From the NCBI GenBank assembly GCA_004154925.1, contig QJNS01000303.1, positions 1-64,000 of the forward strand: a stretch of DNA of 64,000 nucleotides, given 5' to 3'. Every line of letters starts with the position of its first letter. Within the stretch, counting starts at the first letter, position 1. A program made the position numbers and the translations under genes. A model generated the notes under the pieces. That model was not told where the DNA came from, did no database searches, and saw only the letters and a program-made list of their open reading frames with translations. This document shows, one piece after another, positions 34,320-47,368 of the stretch. The stretch comes from Monosporascus cannonballus. Its lineage: Eukaryota > Ascomycota > Sordariomycetes > Xylariales.

Positions 34320-37300
34320 TTCGTAATGTCAGCAGCAGTGAAGACCCAAGCTTTGTACGAGTCGGTTGCTGGTTTTACCGATGTAGCGTGATTGTCTATC
34401 GGTTCTCTCGAGTGGGAGCGAGCTGGGCATTTATGTATTACGATGTTCGCCTGGTATGGCACTACGACGGAGATCATTACGCCTTGGAATCTGGGGGTGT
34501 GGAGCAAGGTCGATCTGGGCGAACAGCGTGCACCGGACACAGAACCTAATGGATTACTTGCAGCCGCTAGCCGACCGTAGTCCAACGGCCTGGATCCTTA
34601 CGGACGCGGACCTTCTCACCGCCCCGCTCGACTCGTCGGCCGTTGGACGAAGGGGGTCACAATAGCATCGCACGGCATCGCACGGCATCGCACTCGACGT
34701 ATCTATAGACACTCGTACGATGGGTGAGGTCTCAGCCCAAAAACGCCAATTGCGCGGTTACAGGGGAGAGGGATCTCGTATCACGGTACATGTACGAAGT
34801 GGCATGGGTGACGGCGCGGGGTCCTTGCATGCCGTCGTGTGAGCCGGTGGTTGGGGGAAGCGGGAAAAACCTCGTATTGTTGACATCATGTGAGCAGGGA
34901 TCAGTGTTCCAGGTGCCGTCCCCCGCCTATGCTTATTTCGACGTCCGGAAACCCCCAACGAGCGTACTTAACCGAGTACGTGCTAGAACATGAGCTTGTG
35001 CTCCGGATTGATCCCAAACAGTGGTTTCTTCCAGGATTCGCACAGAACGTACAGTAATCGCCTTCACCTCCTTCGGACCCTCGCTTCACCCATAATGGCC
35101 GATCTTAGCCTTAAGCCGGGGGAGTCGTTCGTTGGCACCGAGGACCGAGCCAACCTGCAGTTTGCCGTTGACGTTGGCCTTTTCGCAAACCAAGTTAGAC
35201 CGCAGTCAGACCAGAACACTCTGTATGCTGCGCGACCACTCCCTACATAGCCTAGTAAGAATTTTTGCACGGTTGCTTCGGCCATCCGAATGTAATGTTG
35301 CTGTACCCAGGCCATCCTTTGACGATCCGATCCGATCCCGCCGCCTTTAGCCCAGTCCCACAGCCCCCCGGGGGGGGGGGGGGCGCTCCATATGGCGGAC
35401 AAATGGCGGACATATAAACGCAGCTTATTTATAAAGGAGCTATGATGCGATCCACGCACGACTCCAGCCGGAGGGACCGTATCGATCATTCTACGCTCCT
35501 GACTCCTCGTCACGCACATCGGGCTGACAATAGAGGGTTTTACCCGCCGAGGGATTGCATGTTATGTGCTTTCTTCGGTGGGAATAGACGAATTCCATCT
35601 ACTAAATTATTCGAAGGCGGCGGGCATCGTACTAGCTTACGAAATGCATACACAAGCAGCCTTATTCATCCGGAAAGCTAAGGCGGGTCTCAGGTCCTCG
35701 TTCCTAGTGTGATAATGATGAGACATTAGAGCCTGACATCTCTGTTCCGGATTCCTCTATCACGAGGACACACGCGAAGCTGAATGATCCGGGCCGGCGA
35801 GCCATCCCACGTATACGGATGGATGATATTCTGGCCGGTCTAGTGTTGACAACGGTGGCGGAGATGGTTATGTCCCCTACCGTACCACTGCTCAGAAGCG
35901 GAGCCCGAAGAGAAGTGGATACGTCCCGGGCCACGTCTGGACATACGTAGCGGCCAGCGGCATATTAAAACCGCCGGACTGCTAGGACCAAGAAGTACGT
36001 GCGAGGGACTGGGCGTATTGTTACCGTAATTGTCGTGAAGAGGGATATATTGGTCGAGTTGAGATTGACCGTTTTCTAGGCTTCGTAAGCTGCGGTCTCT
36101 CTTAACGCATCGCTATATAACGCATCAGCGTGGTCAACATTAGCATAAAGGACGGGAAGTTGGCGTCGCCATGACACTCGACAGATGCCTAGAGGATAAT
36201 CTCGAGCTCAGTATCAGTATGGACTAGCTCCCTGTATAGTCGATCAGTCGGCCAGGCTGATGCCATCTCCCGCCCCCTCGAATACGAGCTCACGAGATGC
36301 TAGATGCACATCTTTCTCTGGAGAGCAACACCAGGCAAGAAAAAGAGAGGTCGTGGTGGCATCTAGACCACGACCCAGTCTGGCGGCAAAAGAGAAAGGA
36401 TGGGCGGACGGACTGGGCAATGTCGAAGCCAATACCCGGTGGCGTCAGGGGCCCGATGCGGCTAGAAATTTCTCCGAAAGAAGTGCGTAGATGCCGATGG
36501 GACACGAGCGGAGGAGATAGAGCCGTCAATTTCAGCTGTCCGGTGTTGCGGGGATTGACATAGTTAGGGGTAAGTAGCATAGATATCGAACGCGAAATTA
36601 GTCCAGCAGAGCTAGTTCGCCGTTCATGAGAAACACCGGCCCAAAATTGTACTAGATTGTAGAGTAAAAGCCAAGGTCAAAAGTCCAACAGCTCGCATCG
36701 ATGAGAGGAGATGATTCCCGCTTGCGAAGGTGGTGGATTTGCCACGCTTCCGGGCCTATATCTTAGCTGCTAATCCACGGCGTCAGGGGTTCGAATACGA
36801 GGCCACCGGGAGTACATTCGGAACAACGTTTCATTGCAGGTAGAGCCTAGCGTCTATATCCGTGTCACCGCTCGAGTATCTCGTATCGTTAGTTACATCA
36901 GTTAACCGATAGCAGGCCTCGTGATGAAGATACGCGCTACGTCTAGAACCGTTAGCGACCCCTTCCATAGCGAAATGGGACGTTCGAGCGTGCTAGTAGT
37001 ACCAGCCCCGGAACGCAACCTCCGAAACACGGTCCCTTGAAAAGAGCCGTAGTTGAAGAAGACCAGGCGTGGCCACATCTATGCGCGACAGAACGGAGCC
37101 TCATCACACTTACGCACGGCATCCTCGGTACTCGACCCGGCCTTTACGGCGTAACGGCTGCTGAAACGTATCATCGCTAAAAGGGGGTTCGCATTGAAGA
37201 AGACCGGTTATTGATCCAAGACAGGTATGTATGTTGCGTTACGCAGTGTTGCGTGCATGTGAGCCCAGATCAAGAACGCCTGTTCTCCCGGTCGGGCCAA

Positions 37301-38261
37301 CTTGCCCGGTTTTGCGCTCTTCCCGCGTCACCTAGAATCGGACCTAAAACGGGGGATTCCTGAGAGGTCCCCGAGGACTTAATCACTGGGAGGCCTTGTT
37401 GCATGGATCCTGACGTACGAAAAAGGCAGCATGGCCGGTACAGAAAACGTCGCTGTACAGGCCCGGTCGCTGCTATTGAATGCTCACCGGCAATATAATA
37501 CGGAAGAATAATACATGCGTCGCGGCTCCCCTTCAATCTTTTCTTAGGCCGGAGACATTGGAGTATGAGTGTGTAAGTCTATAAATATATATGTACAAGC
37601 GTCCACTGCTAAAGTGACGCGTGAAGCCCGCTCGATCGAGACAGTCATGTGAAGTAAGTCCTGACTGATAATATATTTCCCTTCTTTGGTGCGAATAACC
37701 TGATATCCAAATCCACAATGCGCCAATCCAATGCCCATGCTTTACGCGAGTGAAAGGAAGAAAAGAATCGCTGCTGCGGTGGGATTTTTTGGGTGCCACG
37801 AAGAAACTCCCCCTAACCCACAATCTCACCGGATTGTGTCCGAAACGCCCGTAAATGTCCTGTCATGTGTTGACTGGCTCCGAAACAGTGTCCCGTTGGT
37901 CTGTCGTGATATGTACCAGGTGCAGGTAGATAGAATACCAAATGGGGGGCCCGAACTCCGAAGGATTGATGCAATGACGCTCGCCTTCCACGATACTAGC
38001 AACAGGGGATACGTATACCGAAATCGACTGGCGGTCGTTAAAGCTGACAGAGCCGCCGCCGACTCGCAGATGATGCATGACGACAACAGACCTCCGTGGT
38101 GTCAAATCGTATAAAGCGGTAGCTATCTAGTCGTTTCGCCGAGGGATTGGGAAGCGCTGCGGATGACAAAGTAGCTCATCCGGAACGCCCCTGCAGCTAC
38201 GTCGTACCGAGAACGGTCTCTATTACTCGAATCAATCCCCGAGACAATCGAAAGAAGGCTC
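34320..38261. other. Gene-free stretch of about 3.9 kb
   Basis: No gene can be supported. Open frames up to 127 codons (37731-38114 on +) overlap others on the minus strand and show no domain. Notable low-complexity features are a short tandem repeat of GGCATCGCAC-like units at about 34663-34694 and a C6G14 tract at 35364-35383. A tRNA-like box (GGTTCGAATAC) near 36787 does not sit in a foldable tRNA. The stretch borders the secreted protein's promoter on the left. Confidence 0.5.
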
Positions 38262-41200
38262 CTAGCCGGATTTCCTGATCCCTTCAACACCGAGGGTCGG
38301 GACCTCAACGTCGCTCAGCCCGAGAACACCCTCGTCCCTCCTCCTGTCTATGAAGCCGTTACACTCGCCGACAACGAGGCCCCATTCGGCGAGCGCACGT
38401 CCGGCGTATTTTACAGCGCCGGCAAAGACCCCTTCCGGCTCGACCGGAGGGGTGATGGGTTCCTGGGCAGGAGTAACGGCGTTTGCGCTTGCCTGTTGAT
38501 CGAAACTGCTCCGATCGACGGGGCTCAGGGGGTCGAAGCCGTCTCCGCCGTCGAACGACATCGATATTCTGTAAGGTGTCGGAGAAACATCGGCGGGGTC
38601 GGCATTCCTGGCAGAATGTACGAGACCCGCACGAGCGCTCCCCGAGAAAACTCTGGTGAGAGCAGGGGGGCGGGCAGGAGGGGGCGGCGGAGCGCCATTC
38701 GGATCCCTCGAGCTGACCCATGACTGAGCAGGGGCCGGCAGGCGTGGTCGGGTTAGGATGCGGTTGGGTGGCGCCGTGGTCCCTAGGGTATTCCAGGATA
38801 GGACGAACTTGAAAACGTATTGTAGTGTTTCGTACGTGGCCGAACCCATGCTATCCGTGTCGGAGGCAGGAGGCGTTACGGTGCTGGTCGGGCTTTTCGG
38901 CGGCGGAGTCGGTTTGATACGTGAAAGTGCCGTATCCCGTCGGGCAGCGTCTAAACCATTAGCGGGAGTGCTGTTCCCAGCCAACGAAAGCACCCTGCCC
39001 AGGATGCCCCATTTCTTCTTCGATTCCAAAGCTGGCGAGTCGGGCGAGTCGAGGGTGTCGAATACGCTTGCTGGATTACCCGTCGTTTCGGGTTGCGCCA
39101 CGGTGTTCACGAAGTGGTCGAAGCCCACGACTAATCCGGGCTGCGGCGCAGGGGCCTCAGTACGGATGATCATGAACCTCTTGCCGGGTGCCGGGTACGA
39201 AGGTGCCGTCGACGGGGGGAATCTGCCCTTCTTCTCGGCATCCTGCCTCAGCCACAGGTAATGGGACCATGTCGTCTTGAGCCGTGACGAGACGAGGAGG
39301 AAGATCTTGCTATCGCGGCGAGTTAGGACAGGAGACCACAGCTGTGAGCCGAGGACGAACTTACGCATCCGTGTCGTCGGCGCTGCCGGTATCCCTACAT
39401 ATCCTCCAGCAAAGCAACCGCATGTAGTAGGCCCGGACCATGGGGCACCAATTCGTGAAAAACTTGCTAAAGATTTCTGGCGTGAGCAGCCAGCCGGCGC
39501 AGAACTGCTCTTTGCGGGCCGGGTCGCTGGCGATCGCATCCCAGAGCGAGAACAACAACGAGAGGATTCGGATTTCCGACATGGAGTTGTTGGACTCCAA
39601 AACCCTCTGCCACGATTGCAGCCAGAACGGCCAGTCGATATAGTCAAGTCCAGGTCTCCGCTCGTCGACAAAATTATCATATGCCGGCAGCGCTTCCTCG
39701 AGAAAATCGCACAGGAGAAAGCAAGCGCTGTGGTCATACTGCGATATGCGCTTGGCGGAAGCCTTCATGTCCAACATGAACGCCTCAGCAAACGTATGCC
39801 GCGCTCCAGAAAGACGGATGGACGCGCTGGAGAGGATATCCTTCAGTAGAACAATCAGCCTATTGTCGTTCATCCCCTTCAGCGCGTTATTGGCCGCCGC
39901 CAACGGCAACGGCATGGCCAGGGCGTCGACCCCGGTGGCGGCATCCGCTAACGCGGGACCTAGGCCGGGCTGTACGGATTGCTCCCGGCGAAGCGTCGAG
40001 TCGAGGACGGAGAGGATTTGGGCGTTCACGAGGACGAAGCCCGGAGCCCAGGCCTTTTCGACGAGGGGCAGCTCGGAGGGCATGAACTCCTCGGCCAGGA
40101 TATAGTAGTACTTGCAGAAAATAAAGAATAGGTCCGTCTCCCGTCCGCGCCACCTCGAGACCCAAGGTCCACGCCAGGGTATCTTGGCAGCAGTGAAGGG
40201 CAGCTTCGGGGCCTGTCGTAAGGTCGACGTTATCGTCTTCACCGAGCTCCAGGCCAGGCCAGCCAGACTCGGCGGGAATAATCCAACAACCTCGCCACCG
40301 CCCTCGCGCTTGCCCAGCCTAGGCAAACGAAATTCGTCGGCGACCCGACGAATCGCGTCGGCCTTCAGAGCCCAAAGCCCGGCCAGTACGCCCGCCATCC
40401 CCGGAGCAAAGAAGAACGCGTAGGCACACGTCTTGCCCGCGAAATTGACTATGGCCAGGGGAGCGTGTCGGAGAGATAGTTTATCCACCACAATGCCCAT
40501 CTGCGTGATCAGGTTGTTCGCGAACATAGTCCTCACGTTATGCGCCGCCGACTCGGCAAAGTATTCCGAGTCGGTCGAGCCGATCGAGCCGCCCGAGGAC
40601 GACGCGTTCGTATCGACGCGCGCCCGCGTCTTCTCTCGTTCGCGCGGGGCGCGGTCCGAAAAGCGGGCGAAACCTGGGGCACTCTGCCGCCACTCGGGGC
40701 GCATCATTACCAGGGTGACGACTTCGATCAGCGCCGGCCTGTCAGCGCCGGCAACGGAGCATTCGTTCTTCCCATCGAGCATCTCGAGCATTCCGGACCA
40801 CCACTTGTTCAGGATGACGGCCCTCCGCTCCAGGTCCTCATGGTGCAACCACTTAGTCGACGTGTGGGAAGCGGTGTTCTTCAGAAACGGCAAGAGCGCG
40901 TTCCGGACTATGGTCATCCTCGCGGGCGCAGATTTCGTTCGAAATTTGCCATAATCTGACTCGAGATCCTTGAAGAGGGACCAGAGGGGATCACGAGCTC
41001 TCGGTATCTTGGGCGTGGCGGCGACATCGTCCGGAGGCGCACGAGCACTCCTCTCGGACGCATGTGAGACACGCGTATCGACAGACCCCGGAGCAAGACT
41101 ACTCGACGAAGAAGCGCTGCTCGCCAAGCCGCTCGAACTTCTAGCCTTCGCCAGGGCTGCTTGGGGCTTCTGCCTGATCTTGGTCAGGTAACTACCCAAT

Positions 41201-41982
41201 TTTCCTCGCGAGTCCGCAGCCTTCTCTTCCATGGCGTCGACGGTGGGGTTCGTTCGCCTGCGTGTCACCTTCCTGCTGAGAGCGACACTCAAGCTCCTCG
41301 AGCGTTCGCGCCTCGCTCGAGCGTCAGGAGCGTCGCCGGACTCCTCTTTCCTGTCGCCGGGCGGGGGTGACCGCGACGTAGCCATCCACGAGCGCCGTGC
41401 GAACGACGTGAAGGAATCCGCGACCGTCTTCGACTTCCCGCGAGGGGTCGGCTCCAGGAATTTGGATGCTTCGGCATCCTGATCATTTCCAGAGCCCATC
41501 GCCGCCGCGTCCTCTACGGGGCTTTCGGAAGGCCTCTCCTCCGAGGACGGCGTGTCGGACACCGGGGTCTTTATCAGTGGTATAGATGGGGCCGACTTTC
41601 CGTTATCCATCTTTTCCGCGCTCTGTTCGGACGCGGACGATACCTGGTCGCTCCGAACGGCCGTGGTTTTCTCATCTGCGCCAAAACCCAGCCCCACGTC
41701 GTCGGCGGGGAGTGAAAGCTCGCTGCTGAGTTCCGACTCGAAATCGAACAAGGGGAGGTCGAAGCCAGGCGAAGCCGGGAGACTCTGCGAGCTCGGGGGA
41801 CGGCCGCGTGAGGAGGTAGGAGCAGCCGAGCTCGACGAGAGGCGACGCGGGACGGTAGACAGCAAGTCAGAAGGCGAATGCGACTGGTGGAAGAAGGCCG
41901 ACTGCGATTGCGAGGCTGATTGCGACTGTGACTGTATGGGGTCGACGGCTGGCGCCGTCACAGTCATGATTGAGGTGCTCAT
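38262..41982 (-). CDS. DUF1765 (UPF0592) family protein
   Basis: Two exons, 41982-39365 and 39309-38262, joined over a 55 nt intron (GTAAGT donor, CCTAAC branch point, TAG acceptor), give 1221 residues. The N-terminal 330 residues are low-complexity: Gln-Ser repeats, Ser/Pro/Glu-rich and basic stretches. The conserved core begins at about 'RDPLWSLFKDLESDYGKFRTK' and includes 'CAYAFFFAPGMAGVL', 'SRWRGRETDLFFIFCKYYYILAEEFMP', 'RHTFAEAFMLDMKASAKRISQYDHSACFLLCDFLEEALP' and 'WLQSWQRVLESNNSMSEIRILSLLFSLWD'. This is the pattern of DUF1765 proteins; yeast relatives are listed as UPF0592, one of them linked to osmosensing as a scaffold. The C-terminal third is disordered again, then ends with a conserved 'ALAEWGLVVGECNGFIDRRRDEGV' segment. 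Molecular function is unknown. The assignment rests on recalled family motifs. Confidence 0.85.
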
Positions 41983-44900
41983 CTCATGGCCTGAGCCATG
42001 AGTCTAGCAGCGAAACTGCACCGTTATTGCAGCCTTGCGTGAATCGACGAGGCCCGGGCAGCGAGCAAATTCGAGCGGAATACGACCCAATGCGGGCGAA
42101 ATGTATGAATATCGAATGAGTGGAACAGCTCGGGTCTGTGATTGGGGCCCAGTTCACCGTCCTGTCCCCGTCCTGTTCTACTTTGCGAAATAATACCCGA
42201 GTGAGTTCGCAGATGAACAGGAGTCGGGGCTCAAGGGCAGTGAGCGACGACAAGGTGTAGGTTCGTTCGGTATCTAGTATCGGTACGTAAGTAGCCCAGT
42301 TAGGGGGTAGGCGGTATCTGCGTACTATGTAGGGCGTAGTAGGGCCTTGCTTCGGTAGGTATGTTTATTGATTGGGCTTTTGTGTTACAGTGATCAATCC
42401 CACCCCCCAATATGCCAATACTAAAGAGCTGCAGCGTACATATGCATATATATGTGTCTATACATGTATGTACGCACACATGCAGCGTATCTAATATTCA
42501 ACATTGATCAATCAGTCGCAGTATAAGGAAAGCGAGCGACGTCGAGGGCAAAGATCACAGACCGTCTTAGTCTGGCTTAACTCTTGAAGAGAAGAGATTC
42601 TGTTACTTCCGTTAAATTGCTGCTAAGGCGAAGTCGAACCTAGAAGGGCCCGTGCTACTGCAGACAAAGTCCATGTAAGTACACAAGCTCGTGTGGTGGA
42701 GATGGTGTGACATAGGGTGCTTAGCTGGTAGGTATCTAGTAGTGGATTCCGGGTTGAGCAAGTGGAGGAAAGGTTCCTTACCATTCCTTAGCTTCCTTCC
42801 AATGTTGTTATCGCGCTTGTTGCCAGCGAGGCTGCGGGCCGTTGCTCCTATTATTCAGCTCCGACGACGTCATCCATCCGCTGCCCACTTCTCCGTACGT
42901 ACAGACGGAGTATGCTTCGTAAGGTGTAGGTAATGTTTGTGCTTGAGTACGAGCGGTAAAATTCACCAAGTGGATAGATAGCGCCAGGGCTGTGAACGTG
43001 CCAAGCCCCGGATAACACCTGCCGCCATGTGTGACAGAATAATCACTTTATTTTAAGGAAGCTAATATTGAGTAGCTTGTTTCGCTTAGATACTTGATTC
43101 CCAGCTGCCGGTAAACGACACTAGTATACGGATGTATTATAGTACGATATAGAGTGCTGTTTATGGGCCAATTGAGATGAGGCTTATAAGTAGCCGTATG
43201 TATGTATAACAGTAGCATGGCATCCCCGAATATCGAGCATCCGGGTTTTACCTAGATTCTGATGATGATCAACATGATAGGAGCTTACAGGCCTAGATAT
43301 GTTGGTGAATCACCTCGCTAAATGTATATGATAGGTACTTGAAAGTGCGGGGAAGAGAAGCTATAAACCAAGAAAAGCCATCCCACGTGAGGAGTCTCGG
43401 CGACAACTTGCAGGTGATATCTGATGGTTCGCACAGCGTGAATAAGGGGCTGGTTCACTTCTACAGCCAATTACAATTTTTTGGGGGGACTGTTCGGATC
43501 CCAGCTGGTTCCTTGAACATTTCCAGGGCACCATGACTGGCGGCCGTGCAGCTGCTGATGCCGATCGGAACGAAAGGCTCACTTTAGTCTCTCAGATCTA
43601 ACCGGGATTCGCCATGTCTCGAAACCACGACCTAACGATACGCACGAAGCGGAGACAGGGTACTTTGAATATTAGGTATAGCCTTGGACTGGTAAACAAT
43701 CGGGCAGTTAAGGATGGCTCATAATTGCTTGCTATTAAAGTATATGCAGTTCCTCAGGTTCTATACGAATCGTTCGGCTCCGAAACTCAAGGCGGTCATG
43801 GTCGAATGGCGACAAGGCTACCAAAGGCACTCAGGAGCACAGGCCACTGGACTAGATAACAGGAAAGGAGCTTCGCCTTTGGAGACACCGACTGATTGAT
43901 AGCCGGTCAACGCGCGGCCAGTGCTGTGTAACTATACTAGGTAGGAACGAATAACATCGATGGCCAGTCCCCATCATTCAGGACTGGGGTTCATAGAGCA
44001 CAGCTAATTATCAGCTAGAGCTCAAATGACTTCATTACCTTGTGGCACTAATGCTCCGGGTAGTATACAAAGACATCCGCCAGTGCTCGATTTTATCCTA
44101 TTTTGTGGACCGGTCAAGTTTCTTTTAACTTTAAAACCACTATAACTGGGGACTTAGCGGTACGATATGCTGGTGGTTGGTAGAAGCCAGCTAGTTATCT
44201 GCGGCACAGCTCTAGCTTGACGCGTTGGGGAACATACGAGGGATTTCGCACGAGCAGCTACAAGAGAAACGAGGAGTACCTGGAGGTCTGGATACGCAGT
44301 TCCATACTCTGTGGATATCTTTAAACGCCGTTCTAAAAATCCCACTAGACCCATGTATTTCCCTATGTAACTCACGCTGCCACCTCGAAACTCCTTGGCA
44401 ACACAAGCCTTTAATACCGCATCACACAAGCAACGCGTTATACATACGATTAGCGCCGGTGACCGAATCCCATTCTTTAAAACGGGCATTTGAATCATGG
44501 GAATTCGGCCAACCCGTACCTTTAGTTCTACGCTTATGTACCAGGGGGGGAGGAAGGGGTTCGATTATCCGCAACCCTATCATGAAAATCGTGCATTAGT
44601 GGGTGGGGTCCGCCATATATGCACCACACAGTTCGAGGCGATAGTGCCGGGGCAGGGCTTGGCGAGCGGTTGGGTGCATCACCATGAGAACCAGAAGCAG
44701 ACTACGAGCAGATTTCGTCGTCAGATTCAAGAGAGCCAATCCCAGCTACCACCATGCTGTCGATTGGCACCTGTGTCGTCTAGGGACAGCGAAAACGGTT
44801 AGGCTGCTATTCGGGTCTGATAAAATGATGCCAGTCCTCCGCGCTCTTGGAGACCGGCACTGCAGGGGCGCAGGAGAGGGTGCTTGGAGACGGTACGGAC

Positions 44901-45448
44901 TGACGTCAGATGTCCGAGCCAATCTCTTCCCGATGATGAGTTTCTCGATCGCAGCCGCCTCGAAAGACAGTCGATGAGATCTTCACCGACTTTTGTTGGC
45001 TTCAGCAACTCTCCATCAAGCCCTAGGCAGCCTGGACCATCTTCCCTTGACGCCATCCCAGACTACCGAGGACCATGACTGTCTGTATGCCTTGCGCGCG
45101 AGTGTCACGGGCTCGTGGGGAAGATGGCCGCTAGTTTCTGTCCAGATCTTTCGCTTCTCATCCTTCTTAGATGTCCAACGAGCCATTACACAAGGTCTCT
45201 ATCCGACGTAGAACGGCTCGGTAGAACCGCAGAAGGTCTATCGTGCTTAGGTGGATGTACCTAGGTGCTTACTAAAAACACACAAGGGGAATTGTCGGGC
45301 CTTGGTTCTAACTTCGCGAATATTTCAGTAGTCTCATCTTCGCCCGCGGAAAGTTAAACCGCCAAATTGGACCTGGCACAAGGTTCGGTCTGTGCGAAAC
45401 ATCGTACTGTGCTGCTAACCGAGCCGTCAGCGCGAGAACTACGGCAGC
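41983..45448. other. Gene-free stretch of about 3.5 kb
   Basis: No gene recognised. The region directly right of 41983 should hold the promoter of the DUF1765 gene. An alternating TA/CA-rich segment at about 42430-42490 contains CATATGCATATATATG and is flanked by two GCAGCGTA copies. Frames such as 44154-44498 (-) and 44497-44802 (+) overlap each other and have no domain. Confidence 0.5.
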
Positions 45449-46830
45449 ATGGACAAGCCGTATAGCCCTCTGCCTGGGCCTGATTACATCCGGCTGCTGG
45501 ACATCAGCGTCCGCGTGAGATGGCTCAGCCGCGAACTTGTCTGCGCCTTTGGGGTCGTCCCCTTGAATGATGACCTTCCGGACTACACGGCTGTTTCGTT
45601 CTGCTGGGGCGATCAGGCGGAAGTGACCAGGCTCAAGTTTTCCGACGGCCGCTCTCTTCCCCTCAGCCACGCGCCCTCGGATCTCTTTGGGTAGTTGTAG
45701 GAGTAGAACTCGGATTCCACCGCTTGGTCGATGCCCTCTGCACCAGCCAGAATGACTTGGAAGAGAAGGCGTCCCAGGTTCGCCGGATAGGACTCGTGTT
45801 CTCCCCGGCGAAACAAGTCTTCCGTTGGCTCGGCGAGAGCGATGAGACAAGCAGAGTGGCGTTTCGCGTTATGAAATCTAGGGATAGGGACCCGGCGGGG
45901 TGTGGGTGGCCCAGCTAATCACGGTCGGAAAAAACGCCAGGGCTGCCTGCGGTGATGACCGCGTATGGCTCAACCAGTTTTTTAGACTGCGTCTTCGGGG
46001 TTTGGATCTTCTTTGAGGGGTTGGGCCGCTCCGAGGTCGAGGGAGTAGCTGCACGTGGATTGTGGAGCGTGACTAGACTGATTCACGTACGACAAGAGTA
46101 CCGGAGACACGAAGAGGTGCGCTGCGAGACCCTGCTTCAGGCGGCGTTCCGTTGCGAGGCAGCGGACAGACGCGACATGGTCTTCCTCTCCCGGGGCTTC
46201 GCCGACAGCCCTCCTGTAACACAGCCAAACGACACGGTTTTGGAAGAGGAGGTATACGTTGCTACGGCAAGAGCGCTCCTCCGTCATAGGGAGGCTCTCG
46301 ATCCCTTAGCGCTGTGCGGCACCGGCGGCGGGGAACGCTCGCCCAGCTTGCTAACGGGGGCACCGGACCTTCGACATCGTTCGCACGCGGAGCCTCTCGT
46401 CCTCTGTTATCGGGCGGGGTGGGATGTCGACGGGCCCTTACGGGACTTGCCGCGAATCAAGATACCCCTCCGGCTCTGTCTCCGGGGTCAAGGCTGTCGT
46501 CTTCGACGTGACTTGCCCGCCATTCGACTCCGATTCGGTAGCGAGACAGCGGGCAGCGGGCAGCGGGCAGCGGGCAGCGGTCGCCGCCGTCCGGGCGCCG
46601 AGGCTGCGACTGCCAGACGCCGTTTCGGAAGAGGCGTGGATGGACCGACTGGTCACGACGCTGCTTTCGGCCTCGGCATCGACGACTTGCCGCTTGATGA
46701 GCAGGAGACGCTGAGATACCGCGCATACTTTCGGGAATGGTTCGACCGGCTACACTCGAGCTCGTCGCACGAAGACCTGGGCAAGATTACACAACGAATA
46801 CCACGGAACCATTGGGCTACACATAAATGA
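45449..46830 (+). pseudogene. Broken HET-domain gene
   Basis: HET blocks are readable but in different frames. The first frame (from 45449) gives 'DYIRLLDISVRV...DDLPDYTAVSFCWGDQ', the opening of a HET domain, then hits three TAG codons within ten codons just after 'SDLFG' (45691-45707). The next block, 'HRLVDALCTSQNDLEEKASQVRRIGLVFSPAKQVFRWLGESDE' (about 45720-45850), is in another frame. A further part, 'LLQAAFRCEAADRRDMVFLSRGFAD' to 'EEEVYVATARALLRHREALDPLALCG' (from about 46135), shifts frame again near 46340, where the expected continuation lies in a different frame. A 7-bp repeat at 46546-46580 adds further length variation. No intron set restores one frame. The TAG cluster would fit C-to-T change of CAG codons. 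It is a second HET locus, about 20 kb from the intact one. Confidence 0.78.
46546..46580. repeat. 7-bp tandem repeat (GGGCAGC)
   Basis: The unit GGGCAGC is repeated four times in a row plus partial copies at each end, inside the broken HET gene. The period is not a multiple of three, so gain or loss of a unit changes the reading frame downstream. Confidence 0.85.
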
Positions 46831-47368
46831 CTAGATGGCGTTCATGGCGCGGCGCCAAGGCTTTACTTTTTGATGAGCGGTTTCCTGACTTGCTCTTTTT
46901 CTAATAATCCTCTTTGGGCATGCCCAGTTGGTAAAAATCCCCCAACGGAGCTGCTTCGCGAGCGAGGATCTCCCCACTAACTCCTGAGTCTCGATATACT
47001 TTCCGTAATGGGTACTAGATACTAACTCCGGACGCCGCAGTCGGGCCGCTAGCCATCGCGGTGGGCGATATGGTCTGCACAGCACCGGCCTGTCGGCCTC
47101 CGCCCGTGATGCGGCCAGGTGGGGCGGTATTGAATGATGGTATGGAACCCCACCTCGGACGGACATGGATTCTTGTCAGCAGCTGTTACGTTGGAGGATT
47201 AATGTTCGCCGTAGGCTCTCGCCACAAGAAGGGTCAGGTTAGCCAGTGCGATTACGAAAAAATGGAAGCAAATTACACCCGGATATTAATTTCTATATGC
47301 AGCGTCTCCGTGCGCCCAACTCGAAAAAGGAAACAGTAAAATACATAGACATAAGAACCATCTACGCT
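46831..47368. other. Intergenic region between HET relic and ABC transporter
   Basis: About 540 bp between two convergent genes. There are no coding features; it should contain the 3' untranslated region of the ABC transporter gene. Confidence 0.45.

Noticed and set aside
36745..36815. tRNA-like box GGTTCGAATAC
   Set aside because: The bases around it do not pair into a T-arm, and no acceptor stem or D-arm closes; not a tRNA.
39277..40959. Several + strand frames of 100-190 codons opposite the DUF1765 gene
   Set aside because: Shadows of the minus-strand coding exon, with no recognisable domain.
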